Below, one piece after another: positions 34,754 to 44,436 of a DNA stretch of 64,000 nucleotides. Source of the DNA: UBA1479 sp964012715 (lineage in GTDB: Bacteria > Pseudomonadota > Alphaproteobacteria > Rhodospirillales > Casp-alpha2); NCBI GenBank assembly GCA_964012715.1, contig CAXGUG010000001.1, positions 1-64,000 on the forward strand, given 5' to 3'. Within the stretch, counting starts at the first letter, position 1. Each line of letters opens with the position of its first letter. A program made the position numbers and the translations under genes. The notes below the pieces were generated by a model. It had not been told where the DNA came from. It was given only the letters and a program-made list of their open reading frames with translations, and made no database searches.

Positions 34754-34844
34754 GGCGAAAAGCGCCTAGTCTTGCGCCCTCACAACGATCAGTGCCAACG
34801 ATCGCAAAATCAGACACCCGCCCAAGCAACAGGGAGACATCAAT

Positions 34845-35954
34845 ATGCAGACCCGCGCGGCCGTGGCCCTTCAGGCCGGTTCCCCCCTTTCCATTGAAAC
34901 CGTCGATCTGGACGGCCCGAAAGAAGGCGAATGCCTGGTCGAGATCAAAGCCACGGGCATCTGCCATACCGATGAATTCACCCTGTCCGGCGCCGACCCG
35001 GAAGGCATCTTCCCCGCCATCCTGGGCCATGAGGGCGCGGGCGTTGTGGTCGACGTCGGCCCCGGCGTGACCAGCCTGAAGAAAGGCGACCACGTCATTC
35101 CCCTGTACACCCCGGAATGCCGCCAGTGCGAATACTGCCTGAACCCCAAGACCAACCTGTGCCAGGCGATTCGTTCCACCCAGGGCCAGGGCCTGATGCC
35201 CGACGGCACCTCGCGCTTCAAACTGAACGGCGAGCCGGTGTTCCACTACATGGGCACGTCCACGTTTTCCAATTACACGGTGGTCCCGGAAATCGCCCTG
35301 GCCAAGATTCGCGAAGACGCGCCGTTCGACAAGGTCTGCTACATCGGCTGCGGCGTGACCACCGGCATCGGTGCGGTCATCAACACGGCGCAGGTCGAAC
35401 CCGGCTCGAACGTCGTGGTGTTCGGCCTGGGCGGGATCGGCCTGAATGTGCTGCAGGGCGCCCGGCTGGTCGGCGCCGACATGATCGTCGGCGTCGATCT
35501 GAACCCCGCGCGCGAGGAACTGGCCCGCAAATTCGGCATGACCCATTTCGTCAACCCCAACGATCACGGCGACGACCTGGTCAATTACCTGGTCGAGCTG
35601 ACCAAGGGCGGCGCCGATTATTCGTTCGAATGCATCGGCAATACCAAGGTCATGCGTCAGGCCCTGGAATGCGCCCATAAGGGCTGGGGCGAAAGCATCA
35701 TCATCGGCGTCGCCGGCGCGGGGCAGGAAATTTCCACCCGTCCGTTCCAGCTGGTGACCGGCCGGTCCTGGCGGGGCACGGCGTTCGGCGGGGCGCGCGG
35801 CCGTACCGACGTTCCGAAAATCGTCGACTGGTACATGGACGGCAAGATCAACATCGACGACCTGATCACCCACGTCATGCCGCTGGAAGACATCAACCAG
35901 GGCTTCGATCTGATGCACGAAGGCAAAAGCATCCGAAGCGTCGTGACCTTCTGA
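34845..35954 (+). CDS. frmA: S-(hydroxymethyl)glutathione dehydrogenase (class III alcohol dehydrogenase)
   Basis: Zinc dehydrogenase of 369 residues that oxidises the formaldehyde-glutathione adduct to S-formylglutathione with NAD. Catalytic zinc ligands Cys40 (TGICHTDEF) and His62 (GHEGAG), with a third Cys in YIGCGVTTG; structural zinc Cys92, 95, 98, 106 in PECRQCEYCLNPKTNLC; NAD site VFGLGGIGLNV. AGGGAGA precedes the start. It leads a rightward unit that ends with S-formylglutathione hydrolase, the next step of the pathway. The gene is also called adhC or flhA in other bacteria. Confidence 0.95.
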   Translation: MQTRAAVALQAGSPLSIETVDLDGPKEGECLVEIKATGICHTDEFTLSGADPEGIFPAILGHEGAGVVVDVGPGVTSLKKGDHVIPLYTPECRQCEYCLNPKTNLCQAIRSTQGQGLMPDGTSRFKLNGEPVFHYMGTSTFSNYTVVPEIALAKIREDAPFDKVCYIGCGVTTGIGAVINTAQVEPGSNVVVFGLGGIGLNVLQGARLVGADMIVGVDLNPAREELARKFGMTHFVNPNDHGDDLVNYLVELTKGGADYSFECIGNTKVMRQALECAHKGWGESIIIGVAGAGQEISTRPFQLVTGRSWRGTAFGGARGRTDVPKIVDWYMDGKINIDDLITHVMPLEDINQGFDLMHEGKSIRSVVTF

Positions 35955-35956
35955 TC

Positions 35957-36610
35957 ATGCGCAAGATCGCCGCCGGCTGCGTCGCCGCCTGCCTGAGCCT
36001 GGGCCTCGGTCTGGGGGCAGGCCTGTCGGCCCTGCCTTCGGCGCAGGCGGCGGGCGTCAACGAAGGGCCTAAGGAACTGGCCCACGGCCTGCGTTACATA
36101 AAGGCCGGGGATTTTCCGCGGGCCATCGTCCACCTGACGGCGGCGATCGAAACCCGACAGCTGGAACCCAAACGGCTATCGGACGCCTATTATTTCCGAG
36201 GGCGCGCCCTGACCCGCGCCCAGCACCCAGACCTGGCCTTGGCCGATTTCTCTCAGGCGGTTCTGTACTGGCCGGAAAACACCAAGGCGTTGCGGGTGCG
36301 GTGTCGCGCATTGACCATCAAGGGCAATTTGGAAAAAGCCGCCACCGATTGCGATCAGGCCATCTTGCTGGCCCCAGACGATTGGCGTGGCTGGTTCACC
36401 CGCGGCTTGATGTTCGACGCCGGCCAGAAACGCGATCAAGCCCGCGATGATTTCGCCAAGGCGCAGCAGCGCATGCCCGACGGCATGGAGGCCTCGCCCA
36501 TCGTGGCCCGCCAGTTCAGGGAATACGGCCTGATGAAGGAAGAAACTCCGCCCCCCGCGGACACGTCGCCGCCCGGCGGAAATACTCTGCCGGTCTGGTC
36601 CGCGGACTGA
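35957..36610 (+). CDS. Exported TPR-repeat protein
   Basis: Protein of 217 residues that starts 2 bp after frmA stops. Signal peptide (CVAACLSLGLGLGAGL, then LPSAQAA) and three or so tetratricopeptide repeats (AYYFRGRALTRAQHPDLALADF, RCRALTIKGNLEKAATDCDQAI, GWFTRGLMFDAGQKRDQARDDF). It ends in a Pro-rich tail. TPRs bind proteins, so it is probably a periplasmic scaffold. The direct link with formaldehyde oxidation is not explained by its sequence. Confidence 0.8.
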   Translation: MRKIAAGCVAACLSLGLGLGAGLSALPSAQAAGVNEGPKELAHGLRYIKAGDFPRAIVHLTAAIETRQLEPKRLSDAYYFRGRALTRAQHPDLALADFSQAVLYWPENTKALRVRCRALTIKGNLEKAATDCDQAILLAPDDWRGWFTRGLMFDAGQKRDQARDDFAKAQQRMPDGMEASPIVARQFREYGLMKEETPPPADTSPPGGNTLPVWSAD

Positions 36611-36739
36611 CCACCGCCCCCAGGAAAGCGCCCCTTTCCTTCGGCCCGGGTTTCCGCTAAACCGCAGGCATCCTTCGGGCTTCGATCCACCAGCCTTGTT
36701 TTGGCCCGCTTCCACTTCCGACCGACGAAAGATTTTCCC

Positions 36740-37207
36740 ATGGACGTGTTGTTTTTCGAGGACTTCACCCCCGGCCGCAAGTTCAAGACCCGCGGCATGA
36801 CCCTGACCGAAGCCCAGATCATGGAATTCGCATGGCAATGGGATCCGCAGCCGTTTCACGTCGATGCCGAAGCCGCCCGCGCCAGCCAGTTCGGCGGCAT
36901 CATCGGCTCCGGGTTTCAGACGCTGTTGGTCGCGTTTCGGCTGTGGTTCCAGGAAAACATCATGAACGAATGCTCCATGGGATCGCCGGGCCTGGACGAA
37001 TTGCGCTGGCTGCTGCCGGTCCGTCCGGGCGACACCCTGCACGTCGAAGCCGAGGTGCTTGAATCCCGGACGTCCGAATCCAAGCACGACCGGGGCTACA
37101 CCAAGATCAAATACGCCGCCGTGAATCAGAACGGCGAAACGGTCATGACCTTCGTCGCCAATCATATCTTCGCGCGCCACCCGGCTGGTGACGACCGACG
37201 GATCTGA
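36740..37207 (+). CDS. MaoC-like (R)-hydratase domain protein
   Basis: Hot-dog fold protein of 155 residues. I chose the ATG at 36740 because the family starts near FFEDFTPGRKF. The hydratase motif reads FAWQWDPQPFHVDAEAA with Asp and His, then FGGIIGSGFQT. Such proteins hydrate enoyl-CoA or act on related thioesters. It stands between the TPR gene and fghA and is likely on the same transcript, though a link with formaldehyde is not evident. Confidence 0.85.
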   Translation: MDVLFFEDFTPGRKFKTRGMTLTEAQIMEFAWQWDPQPFHVDAEAARASQFGGIIGSGFQTLLVAFRLWFQENIMNECSMGSPGLDELRWLLPVRPGDTLHVEAEVLESRTSESKHDRGYTKIKYAAVNQNGETVMTFVANHIFARHPAGDDRRI

Positions 37208-37290
37208 TCCCGAATTAGATCCGGGCAGTAATCTCCGGAGGCCTGGACTAGGCGTTTGAATTTTTTCGCTGTCCGGGCCATCATCCCCGC

Positions 37291-38145
37291 ATGGAGAAAA
37301 TATCCGAAAACAAATCCTTCGGTGGTCTGCAGACCGTCTGGGAACACAAGTCCGATATCTGCCAATGCCCGATGCGGTTCGCGGTCTATACGCCGCCTTC
37401 GTTGGTCGATGGCACGGCGGACGGATCGGTGCCCGTGTTGTGGTGGCTGTCCGGCCTGACCTGCACGGAAGAAAACTTCACCGTCAAATCCGGCTTTCAG
37501 AAATACGCCGCCGAACACGGCTTGATGGTCATCGCCCCGGATACCAGCCCCCGCGGCACGGATCTGCCGGGCGAGCACGACGCCTACGATTTCGGCTCCG
37601 GCGCGGGGTTCTACGTCAATGCGACGCGGGACCCATGGTCAGCCCATTACAACATGTACAGTTACATCACCGAGGAGTTGCCCGACGTGGTGTTCAACGG
37701 CATCGGTGGCGGCGACCGCGAGCGTCAGGGTATTTTCGGCCACTCCATGGGCGGGCACGGCGCATTGGTCATCGCGCTGCGCGAACGCCGCGCCTACAAA
37801 TCGCTGTCTGCCTTCGCGCCGATCGTCGCCCCGTCCCGCGTGCCCTGGGGGCACAAGGCCTTTGCCGGATATCTGGGCGACGACACCAACATTTGGAAAG
37901 AATACGACGCCACCGAATTGGTCAGGTCCGGTCATTTCTTCGCCGGGAACATCCTGATCGACCAGGGGGGCGCCGACCAGTTCCTGGAAGAACAGCTGCG
38001 CCCGCATCTGTTCGAAGCGGCCTGCAAGGAAGTCGACCAGGCCGTGACCCTGCGGATGCAGGACGGCTACGATCATTCCTACTACTTCATCGCCAGCTTC
38101 ATGGCCGATCATATGGCGCATCACGCCAAGGCGCTTAAGGCCTGA
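37291..38145 (+). CDS. fghA: S-formylglutathione hydrolase
   Basis: Serine hydrolase of 284 residues that splits S-formylglutathione to formate and glutathione. Catalytic Ser in IFGHSMGGHGAL, Asp in IDQGGADQFL, His in YDHSYYFI; family-specific stretches LSGLTCTEENFTVKSG and APDTSPRG. Together with frmA it completes glutathione-dependent formaldehyde detoxification. Confidence 0.95.
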   Translation: MEKISENKSFGGLQTVWEHKSDICQCPMRFAVYTPPSLVDGTADGSVPVLWWLSGLTCTEENFTVKSGFQKYAAEHGLMVIAPDTSPRGTDLPGEHDAYDFGSGAGFYVNATRDPWSAHYNMYSYITEELPDVVFNGIGGGDRERQGIFGHSMGGHGALVIALRERRAYKSLSAFAPIVAPSRVPWGHKAFAGYLGDDTNIWKEYDATELVRSGHFFAGNILIDQGGADQFLEEQLRPHLFEAACKEVDQAVTLRMQDGYDHSYYFIASFMADHMAHHAKALKA

Positions 38146-38483
38146 CGCCCTCCTGACGGAGAAAGCCGCCTGACAAAGAAGAAGGCCGGCCCAACCGGAC
38201 CGGCCCGAGTTTCAGGGAGGAGGGAAGCCGTTAGGCCAGGCTTTTCGGCCCGACCTAGGCACGGGCGTCTTACGGATGGCAAGGGGTGCAGGCCCCGGTG
38301 CCTAAGCTGTTGTCCCAGCAGCTAAATCCGCAAGCGCCACGGTAAAAACCTACCATTTGGGTCGACAAAAACAAGATAACCAAAAGTCATATAACCATAG
38401 GTAATGATTGGTATAGTCGCATCGCCCAGTATCGCCGCCGCATTGGGCGCGAATACTGCCGGTTTTCTTGGGCTTTGGAGAAA
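38146..38483. other. Intergenic region between fghA and tRNA-Gly
   Basis: No gene is supported. Contents: a weak hairpin GGCCGG/CCGGCC at 38184-38205 that may end the fghA transcript, an AT-rich stretch around 38340-38410, and a hairpin CGCCCA/TGGGCG at 38423-38449 just beyond the tRNA 3' end. Confidence 0.4.
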
Positions 38484-38558
38484 TGGAGCGGGTGAAGGGG
38501 ATCGAACCCTCGACACCGAGCTTGGGAAGCTCGTGCTCTACCACTGAGCTACACCCGC
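38484..38558 (-). tRNA. tRNA-Gly (anticodon CCC)
   Basis: 75-base tRNA with encoded CCA. Acceptor GCGGGTG/CACCCGC, D arm GCTC-AGTGGTA-GAGC, anticodon arm CGAGC-TTCCCAA-GCTCG giving anticodon CCC, T arm GAGGG-TTCGATC-CCCTT (last pair G-T). It reads GGG codons. Confidence 0.95.
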
Positions 38559-38741
38559 ACCGTCCCCGCTCTATAGGTCATTGCCCGCCCGGACGCAAGC
38601 GGCCCCCGCACGCCCCCCTGCACGCCCCTCTGCACGACCGCCTCACGGAAATGTTTATGGCCCGTCAGCAGCCCGGTCGGCTAAACGATTCAGATCGTTT
38701 GCTTTACTCTTTTTCGCCGACCGCAGTTTCGGAAGCCCGCC

Positions 38742-39716
38742 ATGGACCAAGTACCCTTTCAATCCGAGATTCCTCAACCGCCCGCGCTGGACCCGCGTAA
38801 GTTCCGCGACCCCGCCGTCACGGCCAAGGGTGACGTCCGGGCCACGGTCGATCTGTCCCGATTGCAGACGCTGTGGATCAACACAGGGTCGCTCTGCAAT
38901 ATCGAATGCGCCGGTTGCTATATCGAAAGCAGCCCGCGTAACGATCGCCTGGCCTATATCACCCGCTCTGAGGCCGCGGCCTTTCTGGACGAGATCGAAA
39001 ACCACCGCCTGGGCACCCAGGAAATCGGCTTCACCGGCGGCGAGCCGTTCATGAACAAGGACCTGCCCGACATGGCGGGCGATGCCCTGGCGCGGGGCTT
39101 TCGCGTACTGATCCTGACAAACGCCATGAAACCGATGTGGCATCGTCGCGACGCGGTCGCTGAAATGGCCCGGCGTCACGGCCCTGCCCTGGCGCTGCGC
39201 GTCTCGATCGATCATTTCACGCCCGAAGGGCACGAAGCCGTGCGCGGCCCGAACAGTTGGGCGCCGATGCTGCAGGGGTTGAAGTTCCTAGCCGATGCGG
39301 GCGTCACCCTTTCCATTGCCGCCCGCCAACCGATGGGCGAGACCGAAGCCCAAACCCGCGCCGGGTTCGCCAGCCTGTTCAAATCCGAGGGCATCGCCCT
39401 GGACGCCGCGTCGCCCGTCGATCTGGTGGTCTTTCCCGATATGGATGCGGCCCGCGACGTGCCGGAAATCACCACCGCCTGCTGGGACATTCTGGGCGTC
39501 GCCCCCGACGACATGATGTGCGCGTCCTCGCGCATGGTCGTCAAACGCAAGGGTGCCGAGGCCCCGGTGGTCCTACCCTGCACCCTGCTGCCCTATGACG
39601 AAGCCTTCGAAATGGGATCGCGGCTGACCGACGCCGACCGGCCGGTTGCGCTCAATCATCCCCATTGCGCGACCTTCTGCGTTTTGGGCGGGGCAAGTTG
39701 CTCCGGGGGTGCATGA
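38742..39716 (+). CDS. Radical SAM protein of unknown function
   Basis: Protein of 324 residues with the [4Fe-4S]/SAM motif CNIECAGC (Cys52, 56, 59) and a GGEP motif (IGFTGGEPFMN). The middle is a partial TIM barrel (RVSIDHFTPEGHEAVRG). The C-terminus carries further Cys (HCATFCVLGGASC) that could bind an auxiliary cluster. Its stop overlaps the start of the phosphoesterase-like gene (ATGA), so the two are translationally coupled and probably act together. I cannot assign the substrate; no small precursor peptide gene is seen next to it. Confidence 0.85.
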   Translation: MDQVPFQSEIPQPPALDPRKFRDPAVTAKGDVRATVDLSRLQTLWINTGSLCNIECAGCYIESSPRNDRLAYITRSEAAAFLDEIENHRLGTQEIGFTGGEPFMNKDLPDMAGDALARGFRVLILTNAMKPMWHRRDAVAEMARRHGPALALRVSIDHFTPEGHEAVRGPNSWAPMLQGLKFLADAGVTLSIAARQPMGETEAQTRAGFASLFKSEGIALDAASPVDLVVFPDMDAARDVPEITTACWDILGVAPDDMMCASSRMVVKRKGAEAPVVLPCTLLPYDEAFEMGSRLTDADRPVALNHPHCATFCVLGGASCSGGA

Positions 39717-40600
39717 CGATGAACCGTGACCTGGGCGCGCTCGAAGGGCCGCTGCTGCTGTTCGGCGGGCCCTATTCGAACCTGCAGGCCACGCGGGCCC
39801 TCCGCGCCGAGGCCGAACGTCTGGGCATTCCACCCGCGCGGGTGATCTGCACCGGCGACGTCGTCGCCTATTGCGGCGACCCCGCGGCCACGGTTGACGA
39901 AATCCGCGATTGGGGTTGCCACGTCGTGTTGGGGAATTGCGAAGAATCCCTGGGGCGGGACGGCGAGGACTGCGGCTGCGGCTTCACCCCCGGGTCGGCC
40001 TGTGACCTGTTGTCGGTCAAATGGTTCGCCCATGCCCAGGCCAGCCTGTCGATCGAACAAAAGAATTGGATGGCGGCCCTGCCCCATCCCCTGCGCCTGA
40101 CCTTGGGCGGGTTACGCATCGCCGTGGTGCACGGCCATCCGGGCGATCTTTCCGGCTGGGTCTTTGCCTCGACCGACGCCGATGACAAGGCCCAGGCGTT
40201 GGACGACCTGGACGCCGACGTGGTGATCGCCGGGCATTCGGGCCTGCCGTTCACCACCCCCCTGCCTGACGGCCGGCTGTGGCATAACCCGGGGGTAATC
40301 GGCATGCCCGCCAACGACGGCACGCCCCGCGTCTGGTATTCGGTCCTGACGCCGACGGAGATGGGCCTGACACTGGAGCATAGGGCGCTGCGCTACGACC
40401 ATTCGGCCGCACAGGCGGCGATGACGGCTGCGGGGTTGCCCGACGGGTATCGCAAGGCCCTGGGCGACGGCCTGTGGCCGAGCCTGGACGTGTTGTCGCC
40501 CGCCGAGACCGCGATGACCGGACAGCCGCTATCCTTCGCACCCATCGAATGGGCACGCCGACCGAAGGCCGATCAAGCCGTTCCGGTTACTTGTAGCTGA
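39713..40600 (+). CDS. Metallophosphoesterase-like protein with altered first motif
   Basis: Protein of 295 residues from the ATG at 39713. Calcineurin-type motifs: VICTGDVVAYCGDP (Asp49), LGNCEE (Asn75), VHGHPGD and IAGHSGLP. The first motif, normally D-x-H-x-N, reads FGGPYSNLQA, so two metal ligands are missing and activity may be changed or lost. A Cys-rich insert follows (GEDCGCGFTPGSAC). It overlaps the radical SAM gene by 4 bp and the convergent greA by 14 bp at their 3' ends. Confidence 0.78.
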   Translation: MTMNRDLGALEGPLLLFGGPYSNLQATRALRAEAERLGIPPARVICTGDVVAYCGDPAATVDEIRDWGCHVVLGNCEESLGRDGEDCGCGFTPGSACDLLSVKWFAHAQASLSIEQKNWMAALPHPLRLTLGGLRIAVVHGHPGDLSGWVFASTDADDKAQALDDLDADVVIAGHSGLPFTTPLPDGRLWHNPGVIGMPANDGTPRVWYSVLTPTEMGLTLEHRALRYDHSAAQAAMTAAGLPDGYRKALGDGLWPSLDVLSPAETAMTGQPLSFAPIEWARRPKADQAVPVTCS

Positions 40601-41060
40601 CTTCGCAGATTTCGTAGGACTTGGAGCCGCCGGGCGTCGTCACCTCGACCGCGTCGTCGACCGACTTGCCGATCAGCGCGCGGGCCAAGGGCGAAGTCAC
40701 GGAAATCTTGCCGTGCTCCAAATTCGCTTCGTGCTGACCGACGATGCGGTAGGTCACTTCCTCGCCGGTGTCGTCATCGGCCAGGACCACGGTCGCGCCG
40801 AAGCGGACGGTATCCCCGGTCATGCCGGTGGTGTCGATGACTTCGGCCAGGCTGATCACCGCTTCCAATTCGGCGACACGTCCTTCGATGAAACCCTGCT
40901 TTTCACGGGCGGCATCGTATTCGGCATTTTCCGACAGGTCGCCGTGTTCGCGCGCGGCGGCGATGGCTTGAATGACGGCAGGACGCTCTTCGGTCTTGAG
41001 CCGCTTGAGTTCATCTTCCAGGGCCTTCAGGCCCTCGCGCGTCATCGGGACTTTATCCAT
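40587..41060 (-). CDS. greA: Transcript cleavage factor GreA
   Basis: Protein of 157 residues. N-terminal coiled coil with the acidic tip (ENAEYDAAREKQGFIEGRVAELE) and the C-terminal FKBP-like domain (SPLARALIGKSVDDAVEVTTPGG). It rescues backtracked RNA polymerase by triggering RNA cleavage. It lies downstream of carB in the same direction, 106 bp apart, a common order in alphaproteobacteria. Confidence 0.97.
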   Translation of the reverse strand: MDKVPMTREGLKALEDELKRLKTEERPAVIQAIAAAREHGDLSENAEYDAAREKQGFIEGRVAELEAVISLAEVIDTTGMTGDTVRFGATVVLADDDTGEEVTYRIVGQHEANLEHGKISVTSPLARALIGKSVDDAVEVTTPGGSKSYEICEVSYK

Positions 41061-41166
41061 CTTACCGCTTCCCCTGCGCCTCTCCCGGGCGCGTCAACAA
41101 AGACAACAACATGGTGTCGGCCCTCATACAAAGGGCCCCTGAAACACCGGTTTATGTCGGATTGCT

Positions 41167-44100
41167 CTAGTACGTCCGAGAAAAGTAATCCTGAAGCGGC
41201 GCCACTTCAAGCGTCCCGTGGGCCAGCGCTTCCATGGCCTCGACGGCGGCCGCGGCGGCCGTCAGGGTCGTGTAATGGGGCACGCTGTTCTCCAGCGCCG
41301 AACGGCGGATGGAGCGGGAATCCTCGATCGCCTGGGACCCTTCGGTGGTATTGATGACCAAGTGAATGTCACCGTTGACCAGGGCGTCTTCGCAATGCGG
41401 GCGGCCTTCCAGCACCTTGTTGATGCGGGTGACTTCCAGGCCCTGTTCGGCCAGGAAGCGTTGCGTGCCGCCGGTGGCGACGATGTCGAAGCCCAGGGCG
41501 ACCAGACGGCGGGCCAGTTCGGCCGTGCGTGCCTTATCCCGGTCTTTGACCGAGATGAAGACCGTGCCGGACGACGGCAGGCTCATCCCCGCCGCCAACT
41601 GCGATTTGGCGAAGGCGCGCGGGAAATCGACGTCCAGGCCCATGACCTCGCCGGTCGACTTCATTTCCGGACCCAGCACCGTATCGACGCCGGGGAACCG
41701 CGAGAACGGGAACACCGCTTCCTTGACCGCGACATGCTTGTCATTGGCGCGCGAGGCAAGGTCCATATCGGCCAGCTTTTCGCCGCACATCAGGCGGGTC
41801 GCGATCTTGGCAACCGGAATGCCCGTGGCCTTGGCCACGAACGGGACCGTGCGCGAGGCGCGGGGATTGACCTCGAGGATGTAAATCTCGCCGTCCTTGA
41901 CCGCGAACTGCACGTTCATCAGGCCGACCACGTTCAGGCCCTTGGCCAGGGCATGGGCCTGGCGTTCCAGCTCGGCCATGGTTTCCGGCGAAAGCGAGAA
42001 CGGGGGCAGCGAACAGGCGCTGTCGCCCGAATGGATGCCCGCTTCCTCGATATGCTGCATGATCCCGGCGACAAACACGTCCGTGCCGTCGGACAGGGCG
42101 TCGACATCGACTTCGATGGCGTCCTGCAGATAGCTGTCGAGCAGCACCGGAGAATCACCCGAAACCTTGACCGCGTCGGTCATGTAGCGGCGCAGGGCGC
42201 CCAGATCATGGACGATTTCCATGGCCCGTCCGCCCAACACGTAAGACGGCCGGATGACCAGCGGATAGCCGATACGTTCGGCAACGGCTTCGGCCTCGGC
42301 TTGCGACCGGGCCAGGCCGTTGGCCGGCTGGCGCAGGTTGAGGTCCTGCAGAAGCTTCTGGAAGCGTTCGCGGTCCTCGGCCAGATCGATCGCGTCCGGC
42401 GAGGTGCCGAGGATCGGGATCCCGGCGCTTTCCAGGGCCAGCGACAGTTTCAGCGGCGTTTGACCGCCCAACTGCACGATCACGCCCTTGAAATCGCCCT
42501 TGGACTGTTCGACGCGGATCAGCTCGATCACGTCTTCGGCGGTCAGCGGTTCGAAGAACAGCCGGTCCGAGGTGTCGTAATCGGTCGAAACCGTTTCCGG
42601 GTTGCAGTTGACCATGATGGCCTCGTACCCGGTTTCCTTCAGCGCATAGGCCGCGTGGACGCAGCAGTAATCGAATTCGATGCCCTGGCCGATACGGTTC
42701 GGCCCGCCGCCCAGGATCGCGACCTTGGTCCGTTCCGTCGGCTCGGCTTCATTTTCCGGCTCGCGCGAGCCGTCGCCTTCGTAGGCGGAATACATGTAGG
42801 ACGTCTTGGCCGGGAATTCGGCGGCGCAGGTATCAACCCGCTTGTAGACCGGCTTGATGCCCTGGGCGCGGCGCGCCTCGGACACGTCCAGCGCGGTCTT
42901 GCCGGAGATTTCCGCCAGACGGGCGTCGGAGAAGCCCATCTTCTTCAGCTTCAGCCAGCCGCCCGCGTCGGTCGGCAGGCCGTTTTTCTTAACCCCGGCC
43001 TCGGCGTCGACGATGGCTTTCATCTGTTCCAGGAACCAGGGATCGTATTTGGTGATCTGGGCGGCTTCCTCGACCGACATTCCCTGGCGCAGGGCCTCGG
43101 CGATGGCCAGGATGCGGTCCGGCGACGGGCGCGAAATGGCGGCGCGGATAACGTCGCGGTTGGTCTCGAACCCGGCATCGGGGATCAGGCCCTCGATCTC
43201 GACGTCGTTCAGGCCGGTCAGGCCCGTTTCCATGGAGCGCAGCCCCTTCTGCAGGCTTTCCGCGAAGCAGCGGCCCATCGCCATGGCCTCGCCGACGGAT
43301 TTCATCGACGTGGTCAGGGTCGGCTCGGCGCCCGGGAATTTTTCGAAGGTGAAACGCGGGATTTTGGTGACGACGTAATCGATGGTCGGCTCGAAGCTGG
43401 CCGGGGTCACGCCGGTGATGTCGTTGTCCAGTTCGTCCAGCGTGTAGCCGACGGCCAGCTTGGCCGCGATCTTGGCGATCGGGAAGCCCGTGGCCTTGGA
43501 CGCCAGGGCCGACGAACGCGACACGCGCGGGTTCATTTCGATCACGATCATGCGGCCGTTTTCCGGGTTCACGGCGAACTGCACGTTCGAGCCGCCCGTA
43601 TCGACGCCGATCTCGCGCAGGACCGCCAGCGAGGCGTTGCGCATGATCTGATATTCCTTGTCCGTCAGGGTCAGCGCCGGGGCGACGGTGATGCTGTCGC
43701 CGGTGTGCACGCCCATCGGGTCGATGTTTTCGATCGAACAGATGATGATGCAGTTGTCCGCGCAGTCGCGGACGACTTCCATCTCGTATTCCTTCCAGCC
43801 GAGGACGCTTTCCTCGACCAGGACTTCGGTGACCGGGCTGGCCGACAGGCCGCCGGCGACGATCTTCTCGAATTCCGGCTTGGTATAGGCGATGCCGCCG
43901 CCGATGCCGCCCATGGTGAAGGACGGGCGGATGATCGCGGGCAGACCCACTTCCTGCAGCGCTTCCAGCCCTTCGGCCATGGAATTGACGACCCGGGATT
44001 TCGGGCAATCCAGGCCGATCTTTTCCATCGCGTCGCGGAACAGCTGACGGTCTTCGGCCTTGGCGATCACCTCGGCGTCGGCGCCGATCATCTCGACCCC

Positions 44101-44433
44101 GTATTTTTCCAGCACGCCGTTTTCGGCCAGGGCGATCCCGGTGTTCAGGCCCGTCTGCCCGCCCATGGTCGGCAGCAGCGCGTCCGGCCGTTCCTTGGCG
44201 ATGATCTTTTCGACCATCTCGGGGGTGATCGGCTCGATATAGGTTGCGTCGGCCATGCTCGGATCGGTCATGATCGTGGCCGGGTTCGAGTTCACCAGGA
44301 TGACCCGGTAGCCTTCCTCGCGCAGGGCCTTACAGGCTTGCGCGCCGGAATAATCGAATTCGCAGGCCTGACCGATGACGATCGGCCCGGCGCCGATGAT
44401 CAGGATGGATTTGATGTCTGTACGTTTGGGCAT
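41167..44433 (-). CDS. carB: Carbamoyl-phosphate synthase large subunit
   Basis: Protein of 1088 residues with two homologous ATP-grasp halves, each with a pre-ATP-grasp segment (LIIGAGPIVIGQACEFDYSG and ILGGGPNRIGQGIEFDYCC), and a C-terminal MGS-like allosteric domain (FISVKDRDKARTAELARRL). It makes carbamoyl phosphate for arginine and pyrimidine synthesis from bicarbonate, ATP and glutamine-derived ammonia. It starts 3 bp after carA. Full length compared with E. coli (1073). Confidence 0.98.
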   Translation of the reverse strand: MPKRTDIKSILIIGAGPIVIGQACEFDYSGAQACKALREEGYRVILVNSNPATIMTDPSMADATYIEPITPEMVEKIIAKERPDALLPTMGGQTGLNTGIALAENGVLEKYGVEMIGADAEVIAKAEDRQLFRDAMEKIGLDCPKSRVVNSMAEGLEALQEVGLPAIIRPSFTMGGIGGGIAYTKPEFEKIVAGGLSASPVTEVLVEESVLGWKEYEMEVVRDCADNCIIICSIENIDPMGVHTGDSITVAPALTLTDKEYQIMRNASLAVLREIGVDTGGSNVQFAVNPENGRMIVIEMNPRVSRSSALASKATGFPIAKIAAKLAVGYTLDELDNDITGVTPASFEPTIDYVVTKIPRFTFEKFPGAEPTLTTSMKSVGEAMAMGRCFAESLQKGLRSMETGLTGLNDVEIEGLIPDAGFETNRDVIRAAISRPSPDRILAIAEALRQGMSVEEAAQITKYDPWFLEQMKAIVDAEAGVKKNGLPTDAGGWLKLKKMGFSDARLAEISGKTALDVSEARRAQGIKPVYKRVDTCAAEFPAKTSYMYSAYEGDGSREPENEAEPTERTKVAILGGGPNRIGQGIEFDYCCVHAAYALKETGYEAIMVNCNPETVSTDYDTSDRLFFEPLTAEDVIELIRVEQSKGDFKGVIVQLGGQTPLKLSLALESAGIPILGTSPDAIDLAEDRERFQKLLQDLNLRQPANGLARSQAEAEAVAERIGYPLVIRPSYVLGGRAMEIVHDLGALRRYMTDAVKVSGDSPVLLDSYLQDAIEVDVDALSDGTDVFVAGIMQHIEEAGIHSGDSACSLPPFSLSPETMAELERQAHALAKGLNVVGLMNVQFAVKDGEIYILEVNPRASRTVPFVAKATGIPVAKIATRLMCGEKLADMDLASRANDKHVAVKEAVFPFSRFPGVDTVLGPEMKSTGEVMGLDVDFPRAFAKSQLAAGMSLPSSGTVFISVKDRDKARTAELARRLVALGFDIVATGGTQRFLAEQGLEVTRINKVLEGRPHCEDALVNGDIHLVINTTEGSQAIEDSRSIRRSALENSVPHYTTLTAAAAAVEAMEALAHGTLEVAPLQDYFSRTY

Positions 44434-44436
44434 TGC

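Noticed and set aside
38742..40600. A RiPP biosynthesis locus around the radical SAM gene
   Set aside because: No small precursor gene, protease or exporter is next to it, and the SPASM Cys pattern is incomplete.
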